This document shows, one piece after another, positions 24,063 to 32,457 of a DNA stretch of 36,497 bases. The notes under the pieces are model-generated. The model did not search any database, was not told the DNA's origin, and saw only the letters and a list, made by a program, of their open reading frames with translations. This stretch comes from Methanoregula sp. (GTDB lineage: Archaea > Halobacteriota > Methanomicrobia > Methanomicrobiales > Methanospirillaceae): positions 1 to 36,497 of the forward strand of contig JALOBP010000022.1 of NCBI GenBank assembly GCA_023228295.1, written 5' to 3'. Made by a program: the position numbers and the translations under genes. The stretch's first letter is position 1. The number at the start of each line of letters is the position of its first letter.

Positions 24063-26816
24063 TCAGCTCATAGTTCCCGGCCCGGTATGACTGGACTGCC
24101 GGCCCGACTCAAATCGCGAATTGAAAAATTTGAACAGTTCCATTACAACAAGGATCAGGCAGGAGATGCCAAGCAGGACGCCCCACTGTTGCATCGTGAC
24201 CGGCCCTATCTGGAGGAGGTCCTGCATGAACGGCACATACATGGAGATGATATGGATCCCCTGCGCAGCAATTATCCCGAGGATAAGGAACGGGTTGGCG
24301 CCAAACGGGATCCTGAACACCGACCGGTATTCCGACCGACAGTTGAGGGCATGCACGTTCTCTAACAGGACCATGAGAAGGATGACCAGGTTCCGGGCAG
24401 AGGTCTCATCCCAGCCGGCAGAGAGGAGCCAGTACCATGTGCCGAATGCGACAAGGCCGATAGCCCCGGCGGATACGAGAGTCTCCTTCACCATGAGGCG
24501 GTTGAAGATTCCCTCATCGGGCGGGCGGGGTTTTCGTTTCATCGCCCCTTCCTCCCCTTTTTCGAATGCAAGCGCTACGTCCTGGATCCCGTTGGTGACA
24601 AGGTTCAGCCAGAGGAGCTGGACGGCAAGCAGCGGGAGGGGCAGACCGAACCCCAGCGAGAGCGTGAACAGGAGCACTTCTGCAAAACCGGTGGAGATCA
24701 GAAGATACGTCACTTTCCGGATATTGTCATAGGCAAACCTGCCCTCCTCGATCCCGGCAACGATGGAGGTGAAGTTGTCATCAGTGATGATGATGGAGGC
24801 AGTATCCTTTGCAACATCCGAGCCGGTTCCCATGGCAACCCCGATGTTTGCCTTCCGGAGCGCCGGGGCATCGTTCACGCCATCGCCGGTGACTGCCACG
24901 TAATGGCCGTTCTTCTGCAGCGCATCTACGATGAAGAACTTTTGATCGGGTGTCATCCGGGCAAAGACGCGGATACCGGCAACAGTCTCGGGTAAGTTTG
25001 CGGTATCGGATGCTACCAGCGAGGCCAGCTCGGTCCCGGTCATCATCTGGGATTCATCCGTGGCAATCGCGAGGGTACGGGCAATGGACAGTGCCGTTGC
25101 CGGCTGATCGCCGGTGACCATGACGACTTCGACACCGGCCTTATGGCACTGGCGGATCGATTCAATCACATCCGGCCGGACCGGGTCGAGGAAGCCCACA
25201 AGCCCGAGGAGTGTGAGGCTGGGTGGTATTGGCCCGTCTGAATCAGGCTGGTTCTGCAGGCCCGTATCGATTCCTTCAGCAACCGCGAGGATCCGGAAGC
25301 CGGCATGGGCAAGCTCATGGATCTGGCCATCCACGACATCCCTGTCAAGAAGGATTTCACCCTCATCTGTGAGCATTGTCTGGCAATGACCAAGGACAAC
25401 CTCCACGCCCCCTTTCACTGCTACACGGGTGCCGTCTCCCGTATGGATGAATGCAGCCGCGTACTGCCACCGGGAATCAAACGGGACTCGGCGCTCCTCG
25501 ATGCTGCAGCAGCGGATCTCGTCCGGCTTAAGATCCTGTTTATAGGCAAGAGCAAGGGTAGCGACATCCATGGTATCGCCGGAATGGACCCATTTTTCAT
25601 TTTCAAGGAAGAGTGAACCTTCGCTTGCGAGGACCGCTGCGTTTGTCAGTCGTATAAGCCGGGTTTTTTCGTTCTCTTCCGGAATGTCGTTTGTCCGTGT
25701 CAGCACCTGCCCCTCTCCATAGTATCCCGACCCGGTCGAATGATAGAATTCGCCTGATGGTAAGGTTACGATTCGAGCAGTCTGCTGGTTGAGGGTCAGG
25801 GTGCCGGTCTTGTCGGTAGCAATCACCGTACAACTGCCCAGCCCCTCAACAGCAGCAAGGTGCCGCACGATCACATTCCTGTTTGCCAGTCGTGAGGCTG
25901 CAATGGAAAGGGCTACCGTGATAGAGACCGGGAGACCTTCAGGGATAGCAGAGATTGCGAGTGCAACGGCAAAGAAGAACACATCGATCAGCGGGACATC
26001 CCTGCTCAGCATGATGATTGCCATCACCGTGCTTGCAAGAAGTACGGCAATGCCGATTCGCACGGAAAACCGTTCCATCCGGATAATCAGGGGCGGTTTT
26101 GTGGCAGCGGTCATACTGACCGAGCGGGCGATCTTTCCCACTTCTGTACCGGAACCTGTTGATGTGACAACCCCCACCGCAATCCCGGTCATTACGGTAG
26201 TTCCGGCAAAGGCCATGTTCTTCTGTTCTGCAAGCGGGGTGGTCATCTCAAGGATGCCCACCCGTTTCTCCACGGCAACTGACTCCCCGGTGAGAATCGA
26301 TTCATCGATGCTCAGGCCGGCTGCGTGCAGCATGCGGAGATCTGCGGGAACATGGGACCCGGCATCGAGATGGACAATATCGCCCGGGACAACCTCCTCG
26401 GAAAGGATCGTCCTCTCCTTTCCACCCCGCACTACACGGGCAGATCCACGGAGGATCGATTGAAGTGCCTGCGCCCCCTGTTCGGCGCGGTATTCCTGGA
26501 ATGCCCCGATAACGGCGTTGATGAGCAGGACAAGGAAAATAAACCCGGCATCCTTGAAATCCCCGATCCCGAACGAGATGGCTGCAGCAATCAGGAGGAC
26601 GAAGATGAGCGGACTCTTGAACTGGAGAAGGAAGATCCAGGCCGGGCCGGGGGGTTCCCGCACGGGGAGGCGGTTTTTTCCATAGCGGCCAATACGGAGA
26701 GCCACTTCGGTCTCCGACAATCCCGCTTCAGTGCTGGAAAATTCTAATAAGACCTCATCGGTAGGGAGGGTATGCCACGGTCTTGGAATTAGCCCAGGTA
26801 CGGGTTCTTTATCCAT
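24063..26816 (-). CDS. Type II cation-transporting P-type ATPase
   Basis: The product is 917 residues with the full P2-type layout: N-terminal actuator region, LTGES, PEGLP in TM4, the phosphorylation site DKTGTLT, and the hinge TGDGVNDAPAL. About ten membrane segments are present. The overall layout is PacL/SERCA-like, but the TM6 motif reads NLVTNGIQD where calcium pumps have NLVTDG, so the Asp ligand is replaced by Asn and the cation is uncertain. The N-terminus is short and has no heavy-metal-binding Cys motif. It sits in a minus-strand run of ion-related genes. Confidence 0.9.
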   Translation of the reverse strand: MDKEPVPGLIPRPWHTLPTDEVLLEFSSTEAGLSETEVALRIGRYGKNRLPVREPPGPAWIFLLQFKSPLIFVLLIAAAISFGIGDFKDAGFIFLVLLINAVIGAFQEYRAEQGAQALQSILRGSARVVRGGKERTILSEEVVPGDIVHLDAGSHVPADLRMLHAAGLSIDESILTGESVAVEKRVGILEMTTPLAEQKNMAFAGTTVMTGIAVGVVTSTGSGTEVGKIARSVSMTAATKPPLIIRMERFSVRIGIAVLLASTVMAIIMLSRDVPLIDVFFFAVALAISAIPEGLPVSITVALSIAASRLANRNVIVRHLAAVEGLGSCTVIATDKTGTLTLNQQTARIVTLPSGEFYHSTGSGYYGEGQVLTRTNDIPEENEKTRLIRLTNAAVLASEGSLFLENEKWVHSGDTMDVATLALAYKQDLKPDEIRCCSIEERRVPFDSRWQYAAAFIHTGDGTRVAVKGGVEVVLGHCQTMLTDEGEILLDRDVVDGQIHELAHAGFRILAVAEGIDTGLQNQPDSDGPIPPSLTLLGLVGFLDPVRPDVIESIRQCHKAGVEVVMVTGDQPATALSIARTLAIATDESQMMTGTELASLVASDTANLPETVAGIRVFARMTPDQKFFIVDALQKNGHYVAVTGDGVNDAPALRKANIGVAMGTGSDVAKDTASIIITDDNFTSIVAGIEEGRFAYDNIRKVTYLLISTGFAEVLLFTLSLGFGLPLPLLAVQLLWLNLVTNGIQDVALAFEKGEEGAMKRKPRPPDEGIFNRLMVKETLVSAGAIGLVAFGTWYWLLSAGWDETSARNLVILLMVLLENVHALNCRSEYRSVFRIPFGANPFLILGIIAAQGIHIISMYVPFMQDLLQIGPVTMQQWGVLLGISCLILVVMELFKFFNSRFESGRQSSHTGPGTMS

Positions 26817-27271
26817 TTCGTTTCACATTGTTATTACCAAACGTCTTTTGAAACGCGTTTGTCTGATCTACCATAAAGAGAAGTTGAGTATAAGATGATA
26901 TTGCCGGAACCCGCTTGAATCTCACGGACTTCATATTTCTTTAACGATTTCGGGCCCGCCGTCTCTTTTTTTTTTGGGAAACATGGCTCTTCGCTGCTTT
27001 GAAGGGGTTTTGCACGAATCGGACAGATTTCATAGATGGAGGCAGATGACCCCAGTACTTCCGAATACAATGAACGCACCCTTCCCCGAAGGGATGCCTC
27101 CGCGGGAGGGCAACCAAATTGTTTCTCTTAACGTGCTTCCGAGAGGTACGGTGGCGGGGGAACGCCTCAAATACATTATTACTGGGATTTCAGGTCGGTC
27201 TTTTCAGCCATCTCTTGGATTACTGTGGCATTGGGATGGCTTGATGGAAATGTAGTGCGGGAACCCCCGGT
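26817..27271. other. Gap with hairpins and an orphan T-run
   Basis: No credible gene. It holds the palindrome AAACGCGTTT (near 26849), CGGGCCCG (near 26951) followed by a run of about ten T on the plus strand, and two adjacent hairpins, CCCTTC/GAAGGG (27079-27093) and CCTCC/GGAGG (27097-27109). The T-run is terminator-like on the plus strand, though no plus-strand gene precedes it. Confidence 0.45.
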
Positions 27272-28147
27272 TCAATCCGTGGGGTGGCCTGCTGCTATCA
27301 GGACCGGGCGGTGCGCCCTGCGTATGACCGCGTTCGTGGTGCTCCCGATGAAAAGTGCCCTGAGTTCCCGCGTCCAGCCCTCTCCTGCCGGGCTCATCAG
27401 GATACTCGTTACATCCTCCCGCTCGGCTGTGGCAATGATCTCGTCGGGTGGATATCCGACATGGACGCGGACATCAGCTGCAATGCCGGTAGCAGCGAGG
27501 TCTTTTTTGAATGTGTCCAGCCTCTCCCGTGCGGACGTAACTGCGGTCTTGATCTCGTCCTCGGACTCGCCCTTGTCGACAATGTGGAGGAGGATGACCT
27601 CCCCGGCAGGATGGATGTCTTTGATGAATACGAGTGCATGCCCGGATGGTTCGGAGAAATCTACCGGTACCAGCACGCGGGAGAATAGGGTACGGCGTTG
27701 ATCCGGGGGGCAGGACTCATGGGGGAAACGCATGAGCAGGACGGGTATCTTTGCGCGGCGGATGACATTGGCCGAGACGCTGCCAAGAAGGATCTCCTTA
27801 ATGGTATTTCTTCCCCGTGCGCCCATCATGATCAGCGATGCATTTCCCGTCTCTGCTTTTTCAAGTATCGTGAGCGGAACATCACCCTGCATAATCGTGT
27901 TGACGATAGTCTCTATCACGACCTCTGCCTTCACCCCTTTCTTCTCAAGCGCCTGCCGGTTCTCCTCCATGAGAATCTTTGCATTCTCGATCTGCGGGGC
28001 ATGGTCCCACCCCTTCCGTGACATGCGGGTGGCATCGACAACGTGGAGGAGGAGGACTTCCCGGACCCCGGGAATGTCCCTGATATATTCGAGGACTCTT
28101 TGTGTGTCCATAGAGAAATCCGTTGGAATCAGCACTTTTCCAAACAT
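27272..28147 (-). CDS. Universal stress protein with two UspA domains
   Basis: The product is 291 residues. Each half is a UspA domain: one begins GKVLIPTDFS, the other RVLVPVDFSEPSG. The ATP-binding pattern G-x2-G-x9-G-S is clear in the first (GARGRNTIKEILLGS) and present but altered in the second (AGEGWTRELRALFIGS). Such proteins bind nucleotides and respond to stress. I chose the ATG at 28147, where the domain begins; an upstream frame adds 20 unlikely residues. The antiporter gene is 105 bases upstream on the same strand, and Usp proteins often accompany transporters. Confidence 0.9.
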   Translation of the reverse strand: MFGKVLIPTDFSMDTQRVLEYIRDIPGVREVLLLHVVDATRMSRKGWDHAPQIENAKILMEENRQALEKKGVKAEVVIETIVNTIMQGDVPLTILEKAETGNASLIMMGARGRNTIKEILLGSVSANVIRRAKIPVLLMRFPHESCPPDQRRTLFSRVLVPVDFSEPSGHALVFIKDIHPAGEVILLHIVDKGESEDEIKTAVTSARERLDTFKKDLAATGIAADVRVHVGYPPDEIIATAEREDVTSILMSPAGEGWTRELRALFIGSTTNAVIRRAHRPVLIAAGHPTD

Positions 28148-28251
28148 GGTTCTTGCACCTGAAAGATAGATGGTATTCCGGTTATTTAAGGAGCATGACC
28201 GGCACATACGGGGTTTGCCCGTTGAAAAAGAGGAAATTTGAAAAGAATGGT

Positions 28252-29466
28252 TTATTTCCCGTCACCAGTGCTGGTTCCATCGGCATTGTACGTGCAACAC
28301 TCATTTTTGTAGAACCAGTTCCGGTACACGATTGGGGTGATGATAGTTGTGAGCAGGCTCATGAGCACGATTGCAACGTAGACACCCTGCCCGATGATGC
28401 CGGACTCAAGCCCGATAAGCGCCACGATCATCGCGACTTCTCCGCGGGGTGACATGCCAAAACCGACGATAAGGGAATCCTTTGTGCACAGGCCGCCCAG
28501 TTTTGCCGGGATCCCGCAGCCAATCACCTTGGTCAGAATTGCGACAATGGTCAGGGCAACCAGGAACAGGAGGATCTCTGACGTGACTTCGTGGAGGTCG
28601 GCAATGACACCCAGCGAGACGAAGAAGATCGAGGCAAAGATGATCTGGAGGTATTCCGCACCCTCTTTGAGACTGTGACTCTGGTGGAGCTCGACATCCT
28701 TGAATGAGACCCCGGCAATGAATGCCCCGACAATGGCCGAGAGCCCGACTGCCTCGGCGCACATGGCATAGAGGAAGGCGAGCATCATGGCAAAGAGGAA
28801 GATGAACTCCGGGAATTTCTTAACAAAGGGTGTTGTATCAAGCCTTACCAGGAATTTACTGACCACGAACAGTCCGAATGCTGCCGCAATCACGATGAAT
28901 GCGAGTGCCTTTACGGTCACCAGCGCAATCCCGAGATAGGAGAACGAACCGCCGACAACATCTGTGCTGATCGCGAGGACGAGCAGGGCAAGTACGTCAT
29001 CAATAACCGCAGCGCCGATGATCGCTTTTGCTGCTTCGGTCTGGAGTTTGCCCAGTTCTTTTAAGACATTGGCTGTAATTGCAATGCTCGTTGCTGTACA
29101 GGCGGTTCCGACAAAGATCGAACTGGCGGAATCGAATCCGAAGAGGGTAGCGAGCCACCATCCCCCGATCCATGGAATAATTACCCCGACCAGAGCAATG
29201 GCAAAGTTTCTCGGGTGGATGATATCCTTCATATTGAACTCGAACCCGATCACGAACAGGAGGATGACTGCCCCGAGGTGGGCAAGCGCTGCAACAAAGT
29301 CCGTGTAGGTGATCCACCCGAGCACGCTCGGGCCGACCAGGAGCCCGACAAGGATGAGCCCGATGACGGCGGACTGGTTGATGCGGGATGCAACCAGGTA
29401 CCCGCCAAGAGCAACGAAGAGCAGGAGGCTCATCTGGAATTCCGGCGATGTTATGAGATTCTCCAT
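28252..29466 (-). CDS. CPA2-type cation:proton antiporter
   Basis: The product is 404 residues with about twelve membrane segments. The two adjacent aspartates of GAAVIDDVLALLVL are the ion-binding pair expected in electrogenic antiporters of the CPA2/NapA type. GLLVGPSVLGW and the TACTATSIA stretch are further family blocks. No regulatory RCK/TrkA domain follows. It probably exchanges sodium or potassium for protons. There is no Shine-Dalgarno sequence before the ATG. The Usp gene downstream may be co-transcribed. Confidence 0.9.
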   Translation of the reverse strand: MENLITSPEFQMSLLLFVALGGYLVASRINQSAVIGLILVGLLVGPSVLGWITYTDFVAALAHLGAVILLFVIGFEFNMKDIIHPRNFAIALVGVIIPWIGGWWLATLFGFDSASSIFVGTACTATSIAITANVLKELGKLQTEAAKAIIGAAVIDDVLALLVLAISTDVVGGSFSYLGIALVTVKALAFIVIAAAFGLFVVSKFLVRLDTTPFVKKFPEFIFLFAMMLAFLYAMCAEAVGLSAIVGAFIAGVSFKDVELHQSHSLKEGAEYLQIIFASIFFVSLGVIADLHEVTSEILLFLVALTIVAILTKVIGCGIPAKLGGLCTKDSLIVGFGMSPRGEVAMIVALIGLESGIIGQGVYVAIVLMSLLTTIITPIVYRNWFYKNECCTYNADGTSTGDGK

Positions 29467-29557
29467 CGGGAATAACTAGGAGGGATGAGTAAAAACGCTT
29501 TGTGATGCCGGGAACCGGAAGGGTTTTCTGGTGTTTAAAAAAAGGCAGGGCAGGGAA

Positions 29558-29582
29558 TGCCCCCGCCCCCCCTGCGGGGGCA
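29558..29582. other. GC-rich perfect hairpin
   Basis: TGCCCCCGC (29558-29566) pairs perfectly with GCGGGGGCA (29574-29582) around a seven-base loop. It lies upstream of the antiporter start and downstream of the hsdR-like remnant on the minus strand; there is no T-run directly after it on either strand. Confidence 0.6.
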
Positions 29583-29707
29583 GGGCTGGCGTAAGGGGGG
29601 AATTGTATCAGGAAAATGGCTTTCACCTGAGTAAAAAAAAGGTAAATTATTGAATCGACTTCGGGATGTCGAGATCGTACCGCAGACTTCCCGGATATAC
29701 CAAGTAG

Positions 29708-29819
29708 TATCTCCACCCACAGGCCGGCGAGTAGATCCAAATCATGATCGGTCAAGCACCCGCCCGGCAAGCTCCAGCAGAGTATCAATTATTTGTCGGG
29801 CTTTTTCTTCAGGAGTCAA
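29708..29819 (-). pseudogene. N-terminal fragment of a type I restriction (HsdR)-like protein, frameshifted
   Basis: On the minus strand a TTG codon starts a 25-residue frame reading MTPEEKARQIIDTLLELAG and stopping at 29742. This resembles the usual opening of HsdR subunits and related DEAD-box restriction helicases (TPEEKAR, then a leucine-rich helix and AGW). After a one-base shift, DHDLDLLAGLWVEI continues the match to the next HsdR segment. Nothing else of the gene remains. The identification rests on recalled family pattern, so moderate confidence only. The rest of the 600-base gap holds hairpins but no gene. Confidence 0.4.
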
Positions 29820-30007
29820 GGTATAGTTGGTATTGCCACCCAGTCCGGACAGAACTCTTGATAATTAAAATACGGTTCTTTTAAAGGCTGATTATTATAT
29901 CGATGCATGTGCACCAAATTCTGCTATCCAGCTTCCAACCAGACCCTGCTCTCAAAATTTCAAGCGCGATCATGATCACGATAAAAAACAATTCCGGATC
30001 AATCAGG

Positions 30008-30033
30008 ATCCGATTTTCATTTTCAAATCGGAT
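30008..30033 (-). terminator. Nine-base perfect hairpin downstream of the pterin dehydratase gene
   Basis: ATCCGATTT (30008-30016) pairs with AAATCGGAT (30025-30033) around an eight-base loop, 32 bases after the end of the minus-strand gene stopping at 30065. TTTTTG precedes it on that strand. A second overlapping hairpin (CGGATC/GATCCG) lies just beyond. Confidence 0.4.
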
Positions 30034-30064
30034 TACAAAAATCTGCTTGGTTTTTAAAGGAGTA

Positions 30065-30397
30065 TTACTTGACTTCGTCCATCCAGTTCAGTTTTGCAGC
30101 CATGATAAAATCGTTATTTGTCAGTCCGCCGGCTGGGTAGGTATAGAGCGAGACTTCGACGAACCGGGACTCTCTCATGCAGATGTCCGGGAAGTGCCCC
30201 TCTTCGGTTGCAAGGGAGGTAATTCCGGTGAAGAATTCAATGCAGGATGATGCGTCAGGTCTCTCAAAGGTTTTTGTGATATGACCGTTATTGAGCGACC
30301 AGCCCGGCACCTGCCCCAGGAGCTCCATCGTCTCCTTCCGTGTAAGTGGCGGGGAGCCGGCTTTATACGTGATGCACTTCTGCTGTGCGAGTTCCAT
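30065..30397 (-). CDS. Pterin-4a-carbinolamine dehydratase-like protein
   Basis: The product is 110 residues, the family's usual size. Conserved blocks are PLTRKE, VPGW, EEGHFPDI and AGGLTNNDFIMAAKLN. The enzyme dehydrates 4a-hydroxy-tetrahydropterin; its archaeal role may concern pterin cofactors such as methanopterin relatives. Two usual active-site positions differ: the second His of the HHP motif is Phe, and the His normally found before AGGLT (as in WTHxAGGL) is Tyr in LYTYPAGGL. It may be a low-activity or repurposed member. I chose the ATG at 30397; an upstream start would add nine residues. Confidence 0.85.
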   Translation of the reverse strand: MELAQQKCITYKAGSPPLTRKETMELLGQVPGWSLNNGHITKTFERPDASSCIEFFTGITSLATEEGHFPDICMRESRFVEVSLYTYPAGGLTNNDFIMAAKLNWMDEVK

Positions 30398-30485
30398 GGT
30401 TATTTTCTTGGCACCGCCAGCCAAAAAACGTTTCCCCGTAAAGAACCCGATCGGTCATAACGTGAACCGGAAAAAAGGAAAAAAT

Positions 30486-32054
30486 TCAGGCCGCCGCAGC
30501 TTCTGCCGACTGCTCCTTCCCATATTGCAACTGGAGGGCGATCATGACGATCATCGATATGGGCAGTGCGATGACGATAGGGTCGACTGCGGTCCAGGGC
30601 GCACCGAGAAGCGTAACCTTTCCGAAGATCGCCTGGCAGATGCCCAGCGGTTTTGCCTCGGCTGCATGGAAGAACGCGGTCCAGGCAAACCAGACAACAG
30701 CGCCGGAGACCATGCTGTACAGGGCTGCTTTTGTCGAGGGGTTCTTCGCATAGACTCCTATTGCGAAGGATGGCAGGAAGGCGCAGGCGCACAGGCCCAT
30801 GAACATTGCGGTTGCCCGGGCAATGATGCTGATGGGGAGGAGGAAAGCGAGGATTGTCGAGAGGACCATCATGATGACGATCCCGAACTGGTGTGCCTTC
30901 ATGGAGAGGGCACACTCCCTGCCCCTGCCCCAGAGATCGCAGACCAGTGCCGTACCCATCGCATGGTAGAGTGCCGAGAGTGTGGACATTGCGGCGGCGA
31001 GCAGGGTGAGCATGAAGATGACGACAAAGAGGTCCGGCATTGCTGAATTGATGAAGAGCGGTATGATTGTATCGACATTGCCGCCCGCTGCATCAATAGC
31101 GAGCTTTCCGGTAGTGTTGTAGAAGTACACGTTGCTGAGTGCACCGACCGTGAATGCGACACCGGTCATCATCAGGATGAACGGCCCGCCCACGAGAATT
31201 GCCCGGTTTAACGTTTTGTCATCTTTGGCAGTCATGAACCGCACCACCAGCTGGGGCTGGGCCAGGACACCGATACCGACCCCGAGTACGAGCGTAGTTA
31301 TAACGGTGAACCAGATCGGTGAACCAAGGGCTGGCATGGAAGTCCAGCCGGTCATTCCCTGGTCCGCGAGGGCTTTCGGGACGAGGCCCGCCATATTCGT
31401 CAGCGCCTCACAGCCTGCTGTGACCCCCCCCACTGCAATCAGGGTGAGCCCGAGGAGAACGGTCATACCAACGAGCATGATCGTGCCCTGGAATGCATCG
31501 GTATACATGACCGCAATCAGTCCCCCGAAAACCACGTAAACTGCTGTAATCACGGCAAAGAGGATCAGGGACGTGGTATAGTCAATTCCGAGCGTGGGTT
31601 CGATGAACCGTGCCCCTCCGATCAGGATTGCGGCGGTGTAAAGCGGCATCGAGACAACGATGATGAACCCCGCGATATACTGGAGCACCGGGGACTTGTA
31701 GAGCTTGCACATCAGGTCCGGGAACGTGACTGCGGAGAGGCGGTGCCCGATCTCCCGGGTTCTCTTACCGAAGAGGACGAATGCGAGGAGGATGCCCACT
31801 CCGATGTTCAGGACGGTCAGCCAGATCAGGCTCATGCCTAGGTTCGCAGCCTGGCCGCCGAACCCGATAATAGCCGATGTGGAAATGAAAGTGGCACCAT
31901 ATGAAAGTGCGATGACGACCGGGTGGCTGTCTCTGCCCGCAACCAGGTAGTCCTCGGAACACTTGGTCTTTTTGTACCCGATGTAGCCGATGACCATGGT
32001 TATTGCAATATAGACCAGGGCAAGAATCGTCATCGTCATCGGATTAACTGCCAT
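30486..32054 (-). CDS. Sodium:solute symporter family transporter
   Basis: The product is 522 residues with about thirteen membrane segments. EDYLVAGR near residue 35 and GARFIEPTLGI plus the AAAMSTLSALYHA block are signatures of the SSF family, which brings solutes such as amino acids, acetate or pantothenate in with sodium. The substrate cannot be told. AAAGGAGG lies before the ATG, inside the end of the small accessory gene, with which it overlaps by 11 bases, so translation is coupled. The C-terminus ends in poly-Ala. Confidence 0.92.
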   Translation of the reverse strand: MAVNPMTMTILALVYIAITMVIGYIGYKKTKCSEDYLVAGRDSHPVVIALSYGATFISTSAIIGFGGQAANLGMSLIWLTVLNIGVGILLAFVLFGKRTREIGHRLSAVTFPDLMCKLYKSPVLQYIAGFIIVVSMPLYTAAILIGGARFIEPTLGIDYTTSLILFAVITAVYVVFGGLIAVMYTDAFQGTIMLVGMTVLLGLTLIAVGGVTAGCEALTNMAGLVPKALADQGMTGWTSMPALGSPIWFTVITTLVLGVGIGVLAQPQLVVRFMTAKDDKTLNRAILVGGPFILMMTGVAFTVGALSNVYFYNTTGKLAIDAAGGNVDTIIPLFINSAMPDLFVVIFMLTLLAAAMSTLSALYHAMGTALVCDLWGRGRECALSMKAHQFGIVIMMVLSTILAFLLPISIIARATAMFMGLCACAFLPSFAIGVYAKNPSTKAALYSMVSGAVVWFAWTAFFHAAEAKPLGICQAIFGKVTLLGAPWTAVDPIVIALPISMIVMIALQLQYGKEQSAEAAAA

Positions 32055-32169
32055 TGCCGTTGCCTCCTTTGTTCCAGTTCAGCAAACCATACACGATACA
32101 CGCAAGCGTAAAACCGATGGCCAATCCATAGCCGAGCAATATCTGGGGATCAGGGATTCCAAGAATCAT
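32044..32169 (-). CDS. Symporter small accessory protein
   Basis: This 41-residue protein starts MILGIPDPQILLGYGLA, has a single membrane helix (IGFTLACIVYGLL) and ends in NWNKGGNGNGS. An N-terminal Ile/Pro-Asp-Pro element, one helix and an NWNKG tail match the small accessory proteins annotated upstream of SSF symporters in archaea and bacteria. GAGGT lies just before the ATG. It overlaps the symporter start by 11 bases, so the two are one operon and probably one complex. Confidence 0.88.
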   Translation of the reverse strand: MILGIPDPQILLGYGLAIGFTLACIVYGLLNWNKGGNGNGS

Positions 32170-32332
32170 GAGAAAACCTCTGGTAAACTCTTTCATCGAC
32201 ATTACACGGGGACCCAAATGTGCGAAGGTCCCCTATCTAAAGAAGAATGCGAAACGTGGGCTCGGGATAGAAACGGTATTACAAACCCACTGCGACTTCA
32301 TTGTTTACCGGATCATAATCTGAAGACTGGGG

Positions 32333-32340
32333 TATATATG
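32333..32340 (+). promoter_or_regulatory. TATA box (TATATATG) upstream of the helicase gene
   Basis: A clear TATA element in the gap between the symporter operon and the helicase. Transcription from it would start near 32362 and leave a leader of about 95 bases before the chosen GTG. Nothing else is seen in 32170-32457. Confidence 0.4.
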
Positions 32341-32457
32341 TGTTTTCAGATGTACTCTGGTGCACGCCCCCTTACAATGCTAATATGTAGCACGGTCGCG
32401 GCAAAGAGCGCACAAAGACCATATCGCTATCAAGCATACCTTATCTCTGGTACACCC

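Noticed and set aside
29000..29788. 262-codon minus-strand frame overlapping the antiporter start
   Set aside because: Most of it lies in another frame of the antiporter gene; only a short piece of it (29708-29749) may belong to the HsdR-like relic.
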